17,357 nt of DNA from Gemmatimonadota bacterium (lineage in GTDB: Bacteria > Gemmatimonadota > Gemmatimonadetes > Gemmatimonadales > GWC2-71-9): contig QHTW01000220.1 in the NCBI GenBank assembly GCA_003220955.1, positions 1 to 17,357 on the forward strand, given 5' to 3'. Position 1 is the first letter of the stretch. Every line of letters starts with the position of its first letter. Positions 1 through 6,617 of this stretch are shown piece by piece. The position numbers were made by a program, and so were the translations under genes. The notes below the pieces were generated by a model. It was not told the DNA's origin and searched no databases. It was given only the letters and a program-made list of their open reading frames with translations.

Positions 1-1
1 C

Positions 2-469
2 AACAATATCACCGTGTCGTTCGGCACGTTCGTCGGCGGTCTCACTGCCGGCGTGCTCACCACCTGGCTGCTGTTTGCGAATGGGATGATGTTCGGGCTC
101 GCGCTGGGTCTGTTTCGGAATTATCAGGCGCTGAACTATCTCCTGACCTTCGTGCTGGGGCACGGGGTGCTCGAGTTGACGGCGATCTTCATCTCGGCGG
201 GAGCGGGATTTCGCCTGGCGAAGGCGATGATCGCACCGGGCGATCGGACGCGCCGTGACGCGTTGGTCGTGGAGGGCCGAATCGCAGCGCGAATGATCGG
301 TGCGGTCGTCACGCTCCTGGCGATTGCGGGGACAATCGAAGGGTTGTTGTCGACATCCTCGGCACCGGCCGCATGGAAGTACGGCGTCAGCGCGGCGAGC
401 GCAGTCTTTCTGATGCTGTACCTGGCAAACGGGTATCTCGAGACTAGGGGCGCGCCCACTCGATCATGA
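2..469 (+). CDS. SpoIIM/DUF95-family integral membrane protein, C-terminal part (5' truncated by window edge)
   Basis: The reading frame is open from base 2 and runs to TGA at 467-469. A GTG at 14 is available, but codons before it (Asn-Asn-Ile-Thr) continue the family's typical 'NN' segment, so the true start lies outside the window. The visible part has about four hydrophobic stretches (near residues 5-31, 38-62, 94-112 and 124-140 counted from GTG 14). It also has the motif HGVLELTAIFISAGAGF, a hallmark of SpoIIM-like (DUF95) proteins, and the PGDRTRRDAL loop. Many non-sporulating bacteria carry such proteins, often beside RDD, DUF58 or MoxR genes; their function is unknown, and sporulation should not be inferred. 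The 3' end overlaps the convergent beta-barrel gene by 26 bp. Family assignment is fairly sure. Confidence 0.8.
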   Translation, partial: NNITVSFGTFVGGLTAGVLTTWLLFANGMMFGLALGLFRNYQALNYLLTFVLGHGVLELTAIFISAGAGFRLAKAMIAPGDRTRRDALVVEGRIAARMIGAVVTLLAIAGTIEGLLSTSSAPAAWKYGVSAASAVFLMLYLANGYLETRGAPTRS

Positions 470-1559
470 CGCCGAGGCGCGGACCGACAATCGAGACGCT
501 CGTCCCTTCATCGTGAAGCGTCCCGAACGCCAGCTGCGCCTGGATCACACCGGCCGCGCGATCGCTCAACCGGTACCGCAGGTCGGCGCCCGCCCGCAGC
601 AAGTAACCGAGCAGCTCCATTGTCGGGCCAGGCCCGGTCAACTCCTGCCGGAATTCGAGCAGGGGCGACAGCGTCGCCTTGGGACCCATGGGACGATCGA
701 GCCGTCCCCCGACCGCGAGGACATTGCCGCGGGGCACGGGGAGCGTTCCCGCGCTGGCAGCGTTGCGGGCGCGTAGTCGTCGCATGTCCCAGCCGTACAA
801 CGAGAGCTGCGAGTTACCGGCCGGCATGCTCATCGCGGCGTACCCGAGCACCCGGTCGCCAATGGCGCTCTGGCCCCTCGTGCCGAGATCGTTGGCAGCG
901 GTCGTCGTGTAGACGAGCGCGCCGCGGAAGTACTTCCCTCTGCCGAACGGCCCTTCGATGCCGAACCGGGCGCGCACTTCGCCGCCCGGGCTCATTTCGT
1001 CACCGCCCTGCACCGGCACGTAACTCGAGGCGTACCGGTAGCTCGCGCCCATCCCCACGGCCCAGTTCTCACCCATCTTGACGGCGGACGCAAAACCGCC
1101 GGAAATCGCGCCTCCCGAGCCAAAACTCGGCGTCGTGAACCCGAAGAGATGCGTCCCCGTCGCCCCAAAAAGTGGGATGGTCGTATCGGGCACGCCGGTC
1201 GCGCCCGTCGGGATCGTGCCGACGAGATTCAATACCAGCTTCCCGGGAAGGATGCTGTAGGTAGCGCGCAGATCGGTGTCGATGAGTCCCGAATGCCGGA
1301 TGGCGCCCGCTCCGCCGCCGGGTGTGGTGACGGACGCGCGCGCAAAGGCGGTGCTGAGATCGAGGACCAGCCGTCCGCCCGCGATGCGCTGCGAGACGCT
1401 GACCGGAATCGTGAGCTCGCTGAGGCGATTGAATGCGAGCCCCGAGCCGAAGGAGTAGGATTCGAACGTGACGCCGGTGCGCGTGACCGTCGTCACGGCC
1501 TGCGCGGCGAGCACTCCCGGAAGCAACAAGCATCCGAAGCAGCTGCGCGCAAGCGTCAT
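444..1559 (-). CDS. Predicted outer-membrane beta-barrel protein (hypothetical)
   Basis: 371 aa. An N-terminal signal peptide (about residues 1-19, ending LAAQA) is followed by a chain of alternating polar/hydrophobic strands rich in Gly, Ser, Thr and aromatics. Examples are RLVLDLSTAFARA, WAVGMGASYRYASSYV and DLRYRLSDRAAGVIQAQLAFG. The last strand, GVMIEW, sits three residues from the C-terminus. This is the pattern of an outer-membrane barrel of perhaps 14-16 strands, resembling transporter-type 'transporter/MetA-pathway phenol degradation' barrels, but I recognise no specific family. Its ATG overlaps the TGA of the upstream CsgG-like lipoprotein gene in an ATGA, so the two are translationally coupled and probably act together at the outer membrane. 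Substrate and function are unknown. Confidence 0.72.
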   Translation of the reverse strand: MTLARSCFGCLLLPGVLAAQAVTTVTRTGVTFESYSFGSGLAFNRLSELTIPVSVSQRIAGGRLVLDLSTAFARASVTTPGGGAGAIRHSGLIDTDLRATYSILPGKLVLNLVGTIPTGATGVPDTTIPLFGATGTHLFGFTTPSFGSGGAISGGFASAVKMGENWAVGMGASYRYASSYVPVQGGDEMSPGGEVRARFGIEGPFGRGKYFRGALVYTTTAANDLGTRGQSAIGDRVLGYAAMSMPAGNSQLSLYGWDMRRLRARNAASAGTLPVPRGNVLAVGGRLDRPMGPKATLSPLLEFRQELTGPGPTMELLGYLLRAGADLRYRLSDRAAGVIQAQLAFGTLHDEGTSVSIVGPRLGVMIEWARP

Positions 1560-2860
1560 GGCAGCCGGAAGATGATCCGGATGATGCCTGTCGCCTGGAT
1601 GACGCTCCAGATGCCCTGGCTCTCGGGCGTGGGATTCGACACCGTGCTGCTGATGCCGTACTGCCCGGCAACATCACCGACGGTCGCGGACACGTCGACT
1701 GTCACCTGCTTCAGCGCGCCTTCGGCTGCCGGCTCCGGCGACGGCCCGATCTGATCGACGGCTTGCGCGACGGCGACCACGTCACCAGGCGTCGCCACCA
1801 CGGCCGGCGCGGCCTGCGCCGCCTGGCGTTGCTGGGCGGCGGCCTGGAACGTGGGATCGGTGCGCGAGGCCGCGCCGAAGGCCCCGGCCGCGGCGCGATA
1901 ATCGCCGCGATCGAGCGCTTCAAGTCCGCCGCTGTACGCGAGGAACGCGGCCAGGCTCTTCGGCCCCTGCCGCAGGATGCGTTGCCGTTCGGCTTCCGTA
2001 AGCTGAATCCCCAGCTCCGTCGCCAAACCGAAGACGAGCTGCTTTTCGAGATCGAGTAGTTGCTTGAAGGACCCGCTCGCCTGCGCCCCGGCGCGAACGT
2101 TGCCGTCCCCGCGCACCACCGTGGCCGACAGGCGGACCGGACCGTTTTGCGTAATCGCCGCGACCCCCTGCACCATCCGCTCAGCCCGCAATAAGCGGCC
2201 GACGCGCGCCGCGGTGCTGGGGTCGGCCCTCCCACTCTGCCCGAGCTTCATTTCGTCGAGCAACGCGCCGATCTGAACGCGCTCCAGGAGACGGAGGTTG
2301 CGGACCATCGCCAGATCGGATGTCATCAGCTCGGCGAGCCCGCGCGACAGCGGCTGCAGGGTCGAGTCGCCCGCAATGGTCACCGGCAGCACGGCGACGG
2401 TTGAGGGCTGCGGAGCCGAAGCCGTGAGCGTCGATTCGCGCGCCAGCGCCAGCTTGGCCGTCTGGGTTGCTTGCGTCCGCAGCGCGAGCTGGGCGAGCGC
2501 CCGCAGGGCGGCGACGCGTCGCGCCCGCGGATACTTGTTGGCGAAGTCGGTGTACGTCGCAAACGCGAGATCGTAGCGGCCGTCTTTTTCCTGGCAGCCG
2601 CCGATCACCATCGGGCCGAGCGCATCACTCGGCGCCAGCCTTTGGCCGGCGCTCGCGACCACGACTGCCGTATCACACCGTCCCGCAGCCATGAGCGCGG
2701 CAGCCAGCCGGAAGCGGAGTTGGGGGTTTGTAGGTTGGCGTGCAGCTTCAGCTTGGAGTGTGGGGATCTCCGCGGGCGTAACACGACCGGCCCCTGGCCC
2801 GCCTGCGCAAGCCACGACCCAACCGCTCAGAGCTAAGAGCAGGGCCCAGCGACCAGCCAA
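1556..2860 (-). CDS. TPR and CsgG-like domain lipoprotein
   Basis: 434 aa from TTG at 2860-2858. I prefer this start to the in-frame TTG at 2908 because it has an SD-like AGGTGG at 2878-2873. It also gives a clean lipoprotein signal: short basic start, hydrophobic LLLALSGW, lipobox VVAC with Cys18. Residues about 30-140 form TPR-like helical pairs (RLAAALMAAGRCDTAV; AFATYTDFANKYP). Residues about 153-290 match the CsgG/LpoB-like fold: a TVAVLPV strand, LSRGLAELMTSDL, then LLERVQIGALLDEMKL and VGRLLRAERMVQGVA. A second TPR-like pair lies near 305-340 and a beta-rich tail ends GIIRIIFRLP. CsgG-like proteins are periplasm-facing lipoproteins, but a pore role cannot be claimed because the CsgG transmembrane segments are not evident. 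It is coupled to the downstream barrel gene. Confidence 0.75.
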   Translation of the reverse strand: MAGRWALLLALSGWVVACAGGPGAGRVTPAEIPTLQAEAARQPTNPQLRFRLAAALMAAGRCDTAVVVASAGQRLAPSDALGPMVIGGCQEKDGRYDLAFATYTDFANKYPRARRVAALRALAQLALRTQATQTAKLALARESTLTASAPQPSTVAVLPVTIAGDSTLQPLSRGLAELMTSDLAMVRNLRLLERVQIGALLDEMKLGQSGRADPSTAARVGRLLRAERMVQGVAAITQNGPVRLSATVVRGDGNVRAGAQASGSFKQLLDLEKQLVFGLATELGIQLTEAERQRILRQGPKSLAAFLAYSGGLEALDRGDYRAAAGAFGAASRTDPTFQAAAQQRQAAQAAPAVVATPGDVVAVAQAVDQIGPSPEPAAEGALKQVTVDVSATVGDVAGQYGISSTVSNPTPESQGIWSVIQATGIIRIIFRLP

Positions 2861-2909
2861 ATTCGGGGACTCCCACCTGAGAGGCGTCTTAAAATGCCCG
2901 AGGCACAAA

Positions 2910-3056
2910 CCCCCGCAAGGGCGGAGGTGGCGTGGTGTGATTTACCCCCGCGTGACCGAAACGGCTATGACGAGGATCACGAAGGGGACTAATAAAGGAA
3001 GGCACGGAGGGCCCAGCGGCACACGGTGGTGGGAGGCCACCACACCGTTGCGGGGG
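2910..3056. other. Intergenic region with strong RNA-structure potential
   Basis: CCCCCGCAA at 2910-2918 is perfectly complementary to TTGCGGGGG at 3048-3056 and could close a 147-nt element. Inside are two nested helices. The first pairs CCCC (2946-2949) and CGTGA (2951-2955) with TCACG (2977-2981) and GGGG (2984-2987), and contains the mini-hairpin CCG-AAA-CGG (2956-2964). The second pairs CGGTG and GTGG (3024-3032) with CCAC and CACCG (3037-3047), with a GAGG loop and a CA bulge; it abuts the closing strand. Read on the plus strand, unpaired segments are purine-rich, as in many structured RNAs. Read on the minus strand, the region is the leader of the CsgG-like lipoprotein gene and includes a CCTCCGC-GCGGGGG hairpin about 45 nt before its SD. 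It matches no RNA class I can name. High GC makes some pairing expected by chance. Confidence 0.35.
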
Positions 3057-3080
3057 CAAACCGAGGGCGATGCCGCCGGC

Positions 3081-3266
3081 TCACTCGATGCTTTGCAGCA
3101 TCTGACGCATCTTGCGCGCCAGGTCCTCGATCTGCTTGAGGCCGGTCAGCGTCTCCTCGTCGTATTTCTCCGGCGCGAGGAGCAACAGCTGAGTCTCGGC
3201 GAGAATCGCCGACAACGGGTTGGATAAGTCGTGCCGTAGCTTCGACAGCGACGTCTGATCAGCCAT
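3081..3266 (-). CDS. Stand-alone histidine-kinase dimerisation/phosphoacceptor (HisKA) domain protein
   Basis: Complete 61-aa gene, ATG at 3266 to TGA at 3083-3081. The sequence LRHDLSNPLSAILAETQLLL is an H-box: His12 followed by Asp13, Asn16 and Pro17, as in HisKA domains where the His is phosphorylated. A second helix (about 36-59, EETLTGLKQIEDLARKMRQM) completes the two-helix hairpin of a DHp domain. There is no sensor region and no HATPase domain, and no ATPase-coding remnant follows before the next gene, so this does not look like a freshly truncated kinase. Its ATG overlaps the upstream gene's TAA as TAATG, so translation is coupled to the 94-aa protein. It may act as a dimerisation or phosphotransfer module, or as a competitor of full kinases; which is unknown. 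Confidence 0.75.
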   Translation of the reverse strand: MADQTSLSKLRHDLSNPLSAILAETQLLLLAPEKYDEETLTGLKQIEDLARKMRQMLQSIE

Positions 3267-3550
3267 TACAGCAGCGAGCGGTACAGGTCGCGCAGGTGAT
3301 GATCGCGCAGGTCACGTACCGATTGCCACAGATCCTGCTCTGTGCCGGCGCAGAAGATCTCTGCGCTGGACCGCTCCGCTTCCGTCCCTTCCGCACCAAA
3401 CAGGATGCGGCCGCGCCAGAAACCGTCTTCGGTGCGGCGCAGGGAGAGTCGGATGTCTATGGGTTGTCCGTCGAAGCGAATGGGAGGCAGGTCGTGAACG
3501 ACCGTATCGGTCGCAGCAGCTGGCGTGTATCGGGCAGGTTGGGCAGGCAT
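3266..3550 (-). CDS. Conserved-looking hypothetical protein (94 aa)
   Basis: I do not recognise a family. The first 20 residues are Pro/Ala-rich and probably disordered. Residues about 24-58 look like a small beta sheet (PIRFDGQPIDIRLSLRRT; FWRGRILFGAE). Residues about 70-93 form an amphipathic helix rich in Arg, Asp and Leu (DLWQSVRDLRDHHLRDLYRS). No signal peptide or membrane segment is present, so it should be cytoplasmic. It is the first gene of a two-gene unit with the stand-alone HisKA protein, with a 1-bp TAATG overlap. A perfect TATAAT lies 28 bp upstream of its ATG. The pairing suggests it works with the phosphoacceptor domain, but that is only context. Confidence 0.62.
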   Translation of the reverse strand: MPAQPARYTPAAATDTVVHDLPPIRFDGQPIDIRLSLRRTEDGFWRGRILFGAEGTEAERSSAEIFCAGTEQDLWQSVRDLRDHHLRDLYRSLL

Positions 3551-3577
3551 GCCGTTCCAGGGCTGGTTTTAAAGAAC

Positions 3578-3610
3578 ATTATATGTCACTAAGAGTTACG
3601 CAATACTCAA
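3578..3610 (-). promoter_or_regulatory. Probable promoter of the 94-aa/HisKA gene pair
   Basis: On the minus strand TATAAT occupies 3583-3578, inside the only markedly AT-rich stretch of the neighbourhood. No good -35 lies at 16-18 bp; the nearest TTGAGT (3610-3605) is 21 bp away. A start near 3571 would leave a leader of about 20 nt before ATG 3550, with only a weak GGAA as SD. Confidence 0.45.
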
Positions 3611-3617
3611 AACCGTC

Positions 3618-4706
3618 TTAGGATCGAAACGGGGCAGGCGCGAACGTGAGGATGAAGAGCAAGAGACTCAGCCACGCGAGCCAGCGTCGGGACGGCGGCA
3701 GCGGGCGGTAGGCATCAAGCACCGGAGGATGTCGCAGTTGACCGCGTGAGAGCACGAGCACGATGAAGCCCCACACGAGCCAGCCGATCCAGAACCATCC
3801 GAGGAGCATGACGATCAGCCAGAAGGCGCGCGCGACCGGCTGATGCCAACGCGGGGTCGTGGCGTAGACGATGTGACCGCCGTCGAGCTGGGCCATCGGC
3901 AGAAGATTGAGCATCGTCACGAACATCCCAAACCATCCCGCGAAGGCGGTCGGGTGCAGCGCGATATCCCCGGAGGCTCCCGGCACCAGCCGGCGGAGCA
4001 ACAGAGTCACCAGCGAGTCGCCGGGGAAGAGCAGGTCGTCACCCAGGCGCACCACCATCCCGTGAAATCCTTCCGGTGCGGTGGGGTGACTGTGCAGGAG
4101 CCCGATCCACAGAATCGGGACGGCGACGAGAAAGCCCGCGATCGGGCCGGCGGCGCCGATGTCCAGCAGCTGCCGGCGGTCGTTCACGATCGTTCGCAGC
4201 CTGATGAATGCGCCGAACGTTCCAATGCCGAAGGGGGGCGGAAAGCCCGGCAGAAAAAACGGCGGCGACACGTCGACCTGGTAACGCCGAGCCGTGAGGT
4301 AATGCCCCATCTCGTGTGTAAAGAGGATCGCGAGGAGCGGCAGTGAAAACAGGAGCCCGTGAGACAGCCCGCGGAAGAATGCCGCTCCGTGCCAGTCGCC
4401 CGGATGCACCGAGATCGTGCCCGCGACCATCGCACCGGTGAGGGTCGTGGTGGCCAGGACCGCGGCGAAGAGCAGCGCGTGGACAGCCCATGCTTCGCGC
4501 CGCGCCGGGTGGGGCCGCGTGAGCACCAGATGTCGTCCGTCAGCCTCGTCCGACCAATAAAAGATCCCCGGCCACCCCCGGAGGGCCTCCGCCAGCGGCG
4601 CGGAGAGGGGGGGCCCGGCGTGCGCCGGATCTACAAGCGCGTCAACGACTTCGCGATCGTGGAGTGGGGTGGTTCGCCACGACAGCAGGAATGGGGTTAG
4701 ACCCAC
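3618..4706 (-). CDS. Site-2 protease family (M50) membrane zinc metalloprotease
   Basis: 362 aa, GTG start at 4706. Site-2 proteases cut transmembrane or juxtamembrane segments of substrate proteins within the membrane. The zinc motif HEMGH is at residues 131-135 in a hydrophobic segment, and the second metal-ligand motif NLLPMAQLDGGH at 267-278 carries Asp275. About six membrane segments are visible (near 76-96, 115-134, 185-204, 255-272, 290-318 and 344-358). A cytosolic N-terminal domain of about 70 residues (LHDREVVDALVDP...GWPGIFYW) precedes them. The FFLPGFPPPFGIGTFGAFI stretch is typical of the bacterial/plastid EGY-like branch rather than of RseP: there is no PDZ domain. It is divergent from rho, 144 bp apart. 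The substrate cannot be told from context. Confidence 0.9.
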   Translation of the reverse strand: MGLTPFLLSWRTTPLHDREVVDALVDPAHAGPPLSAPLAEALRGWPGIFYWSDEADGRHLVLTRPHPARREAWAVHALLFAAVLATTTLTGAMVAGTISVHPGDWHGAAFFRGLSHGLLFSLPLLAILFTHEMGHYLTARRYQVDVSPPFFLPGFPPPFGIGTFGAFIRLRTIVNDRRQLLDIGAAGPIAGFLVAVPILWIGLLHSHPTAPEGFHGMVVRLGDDLLFPGDSLVTLLLRRLVPGASGDIALHPTAFAGWFGMFVTMLNLLPMAQLDGGHIVYATTPRWHQPVARAFWLIVMLLGWFWIGWLVWGFIVLVLSRGQLRHPPVLDAYRPLPPSRRWLAWLSLLLFILTFAPAPFRS

Positions 4707-4714
4707 GGCCGCTC

Positions 4715-4743
4715 TTGACTCGCCGGTCGTGGCGGCCTACTAT
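4715..4743 (+). promoter_or_regulatory. Strong sigma70-type promoter of rho
   Basis: TTGACT at 4715-4720 and TACTAT at 4738-4743 are separated by exactly 17 bp. Transcription would start near 4750 and give a leader of about 100 nt before the rho GTG. The -35 lies only 9 bp from the start codon of the divergent protease gene. Confidence 0.75.
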
Positions 4744-4749
4744 CACTCG

Positions 4750-4849
4750 TTCGCATACCGCAGGATTCCCAAGTTTCCATTTTCAACCAGGACCAATCCC
4801 CCATCCCGGGGTTTCCCCCGCCGCACAAGCAAACGGAGTTGAAGCACAA
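4750..4849 (+). promoter_or_regulatory. C-rich rho leader, possible rut-like autoregulatory region
   Basis: From about 4765 to 4835 the plus strand is rich in C and U with few G residues (runs such as CCCAAG, CCATTTTCAACC, CCAATCCCCCATCCC). This is the composition Rho prefers for loading. Rho genes in enterobacteria are autoregulated by attenuation in their leader; the same here is an inference. A small CCCGGGG element near 4804-4812 is the only obvious local structure. Confidence 0.4.
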
Positions 4850-6109
4850 GTGGATATCGCCGAGTTGAAGAGAAAGTCCGTCGCGGAACTACACGCGATG
4901 GCCGAGAGCCTGAACATCACCAACTACTCTGGGCTCCGCAAGCAGGATCTCATCTTCCGCATCGAGCAATCACTCCTCGATTCCGACACGGTTTTGCGCG
5001 GCGAGGGCGTGCTCGAGATTCTGCCGGAAGGATACGGATTCCTCCGCAGCGCCGACTGGAACTACCTCTACGGTCCCGACGACATCTACGTCTCGCCGAG
5101 TCAGATCAAGCGGTTCGATCTGCGCACGGGCGACACGATCACGGGCCAGGTCCGGCCGCCGAAGGAGGGCGAGCGCTACCTCGCGCTGCTGAAAGTCGAA
5201 GTCGTCAATGGCGAGGAGCCGGAGAAGGCGAAACATCGGGTCGCGTTTGACAACCTGCGGCCGCGGTATCCCGAGGAGAAAATCCGGCTCGAGCGCAAAG
5301 ACGGCGATCTGTCCATGCGAGTGATGGACATCCTGTCGCCCATCGGAAAAGGTCAGCGGGGCCTGATCGTCTCGCCGCCCAAGGCTGGGAAGACTATCCT
5401 GATGCAGAAGCTGGCCAACTCCATCATCGAGAATCATCCCGAGATCTACCTCATCGTGCTGCTGATCGACGAGCGGCCCGAAGAGGTGACGGACATGGAA
5501 GAGAACGTGAAAGGGCCGAACGTCGAAGTCGTGTCCTCTACGTTCGACGAGCCGGCGGATCGGCACGTGCAGGTCGCCGACATGGTGATCGAAAAGGCGA
5601 AGCGTCTCGTCGAGCACGGCAAGGACGTCGTGATTCTGCTCGATTCGATCACGCGCCTGGGTCGGGCCCACAACGTCGTGGTGCCGCACTCGGGCAAGAT
5701 TCTCTCGGGCGGCGTGGACGCGAACGCGCTGCAAAAGCCGAAGCGGTTCTTCGGCGCGGCGCGCAACATCGAGGGCGGCGGCTCGCTGACCATCCTGGCG
5801 ACCGCGCTGATCGACACCGGTTCGCGCATGGACGAAGTGATCTTCGAGGAGTTCAAAGGCACCGGCAACTCCGAGGTGATCCTCGACCGGCGCATCGCCG
5901 AGCGGCGCACGTTCCCGGCGATCGACACGCAGCGTACCAGTACCCGCAAAGAAGAGCTGCTGCTGTCCAAGGAAGAGCTCAACAAGGTCTACCTACTGCG
6001 CAACTTCCTGTCTGATATGCCGCCCGTGGAAGCCATCGAATTCCTGCTCGAGCGCCTCAAGCGCACCAAAACCAACACCGAGTTCTACCAGACGATGGCT
6101 CAAGGCTGA
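4850..6109 (+). CDS. rho: Transcription termination factor Rho
   Basis: 419 aa from GTG 4850, the length of E. coli Rho. The frame is open upstream to 4664, but the extension is low-complexity and family homology begins exactly at VDIAELKRKSVAELHAMA. CGGAG at 4834-4838 can act as SD. Rho is a hexameric RNA-dependent ATPase/translocase that ends transcription. Domains in order: N-terminal helical Rho_N (1-43), RNA-binding cold-shock-like domain (about 48-115, with ILPEGYGFLRS), then RecA-type ATPase. The P-loop PPKAGKT is at 176-182, Walker B is VVILLDSITRL, and the R-loop region is GTGNSEVILDRR. The last residues (FLLERLKRTKTN) match the family end. No insertions are present. Confidence 0.97.
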   Translation: MDIAELKRKSVAELHAMAESLNITNYSGLRKQDLIFRIEQSLLDSDTVLRGEGVLEILPEGYGFLRSADWNYLYGPDDIYVSPSQIKRFDLRTGDTITGQVRPPKEGERYLALLKVEVVNGEEPEKAKHRVAFDNLRPRYPEEKIRLERKDGDLSMRVMDILSPIGKGQRGLIVSPPKAGKTILMQKLANSIIENHPEIYLIVLLIDERPEEVTDMEENVKGPNVEVVSSTFDEPADRHVQVADMVIEKAKRLVEHGKDVVILLDSITRLGRAHNVVVPHSGKILSGGVDANALQKPKRFFGAARNIEGGGSLTILATALIDTGSRMDEVIFEEFKGTGNSEVILDRRIAERRTFPAIDTQRTSTRKEELLLSKEELNKVYLLRNFLSDMPPVEAIEFLLERLKRTKTNTEFYQTMAQG

Positions 6110-6115
6110 CGGAAC

Positions 6116-6169
6116 GTTGGAAGGTTGGAAGGTTGGACGGTAAACCTTCCAACCTTCCAACCGTCCAAC
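6116..6169 (+). repeat. 25-bp hairpin built of 8-bp repeats between rho and ruvX
   Basis: The left arm 6116-6140 and right arm 6145-6169 are inverted copies, with 23 of 25 positions paired around a 4-nt TAAA loop. Each arm is three copies of a GGTTGGAA-type octamer. A register-shifted perfect 17-bp stem (6116-6132 with 6145-6161) is also possible. It begins 6 nt after the rho stop and ends 7 nt before the ruvX ATG, so it takes up the space where an SD should be. No U-tract follows, so it is not a standard intrinsic terminator. Confidence 0.85.
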
Positions 6170-6176
6170 TTCTCAC

Positions 6177-6617
6177 ATGCCACCGCGTGGCAGGATCCTC
6201 GCCGTAGATTGGGGCACCAGACGCATAGGTCTCGCCCTTTCTGACGAAACGCAGACGCTCGCCCAACCGCTCACGACGCTGACCCGGCGCGCCGGCAAGC
6301 GGTTCCCCATGCCGCAGCTGCTCGAGCAGATCACCAAGCACGAAGTCGTAGGTATCATCGTCGGGCTGCCTTTGGATGCGGCGGGCACCGAAGGTGACGC
6401 CGCTCACTCCGCTCGCGCCCTCGCCGATGATATCAAGAGGCGCGTTGGTGAGCTGGAGGTACGCATGTGGGACGAGCGGATGACGACGGCGCGCGTGCTG
6501 GCGACGGTGCGCGAAATGGGCGGCACAACGCGGGGGCGGAAAGAAGACGTCGACGCGATGGCCGCAGCGTTGTTGCTGCAGCACTATCTGGATGCCCGGA
6601 AGGGCACGGCGCTGTGA
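6177..6617 (+). CDS. ruvX: YqgF/RuvX family: putative pre-16S rRNA nuclease / Holliday-junction resolvase
   Basis: 146 aa, usual family length. The RNase H-like fold shows its acidic motifs: AVDWGTRRIGLALSD (Asp11 on strand 1), the VGLPLDAAGTEG loop, WDERMTT (Asp/Glu) and DVDAMAAALLLQHYL (final Asp pair). YqgF proteins in E. coli process the 5' end of 16S rRNA; a Holliday-junction activity was proposed by fold similarity and shown for some homologs. The gene follows rho after a repeat hairpin and its TGA overlaps the mltG GTG (GTGA), a ruvX-mltG order common in bacteria. No SD is visible ahead of ATG 6177. Confidence 0.93.
   Translation: MPPRGRILAVDWGTRRIGLALSDETQTLAQPLTTLTRRAGKRFPMPQLLEQITKHEVVGIIVGLPLDAAGTEGDAAHSARALADDIKRRVGELEVRMWDERMTTARVLATVREMGGTTRGRKEDVDAMAAALLLQHYLDARKGTAL

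Noticed and set aside
1..469. SpoIIM family gene as evidence for endospore formation
   Set aside because: The DUF95 family is widespread in non-sporulating bacteria and no other sporulation gene is present.
3040..3060. Minus-strand GCCCCCGCAACGGT resembles the core of cobalamin riboswitches
   Set aside because: The other required elements (upstream B12-box-like GGGAA segment, GCCACTG and the peripheral stems) are missing, and the downstream genes are not cobalamin-related.
2691..3227. 178-aa plus-strand frame across the structured intergenic region and antisense to the HisKA gene
   Set aside because: It overlaps the lipoprotein gene start and the HisKA gene, with no domain or SD. A shorter peptide from ATG 2968 is conceivable but unsupported.
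4664..4849. Longer Rho with 62 extra N-terminal residues
   Set aside because: It would start upstream of the strong promoter at 4715-4743, and family homology begins at GTG 4850.
4970..5734. 254-aa open frame antisense to rho
   Set aside because: No recognisable domain and complete overlap with conserved rho sequence.
6467..6613. Longer MltG starting inside ruvX
   Set aside because: The extension is ruvX out of frame. GTG 6614 gives a stop-start overlap and a proper signal peptide.
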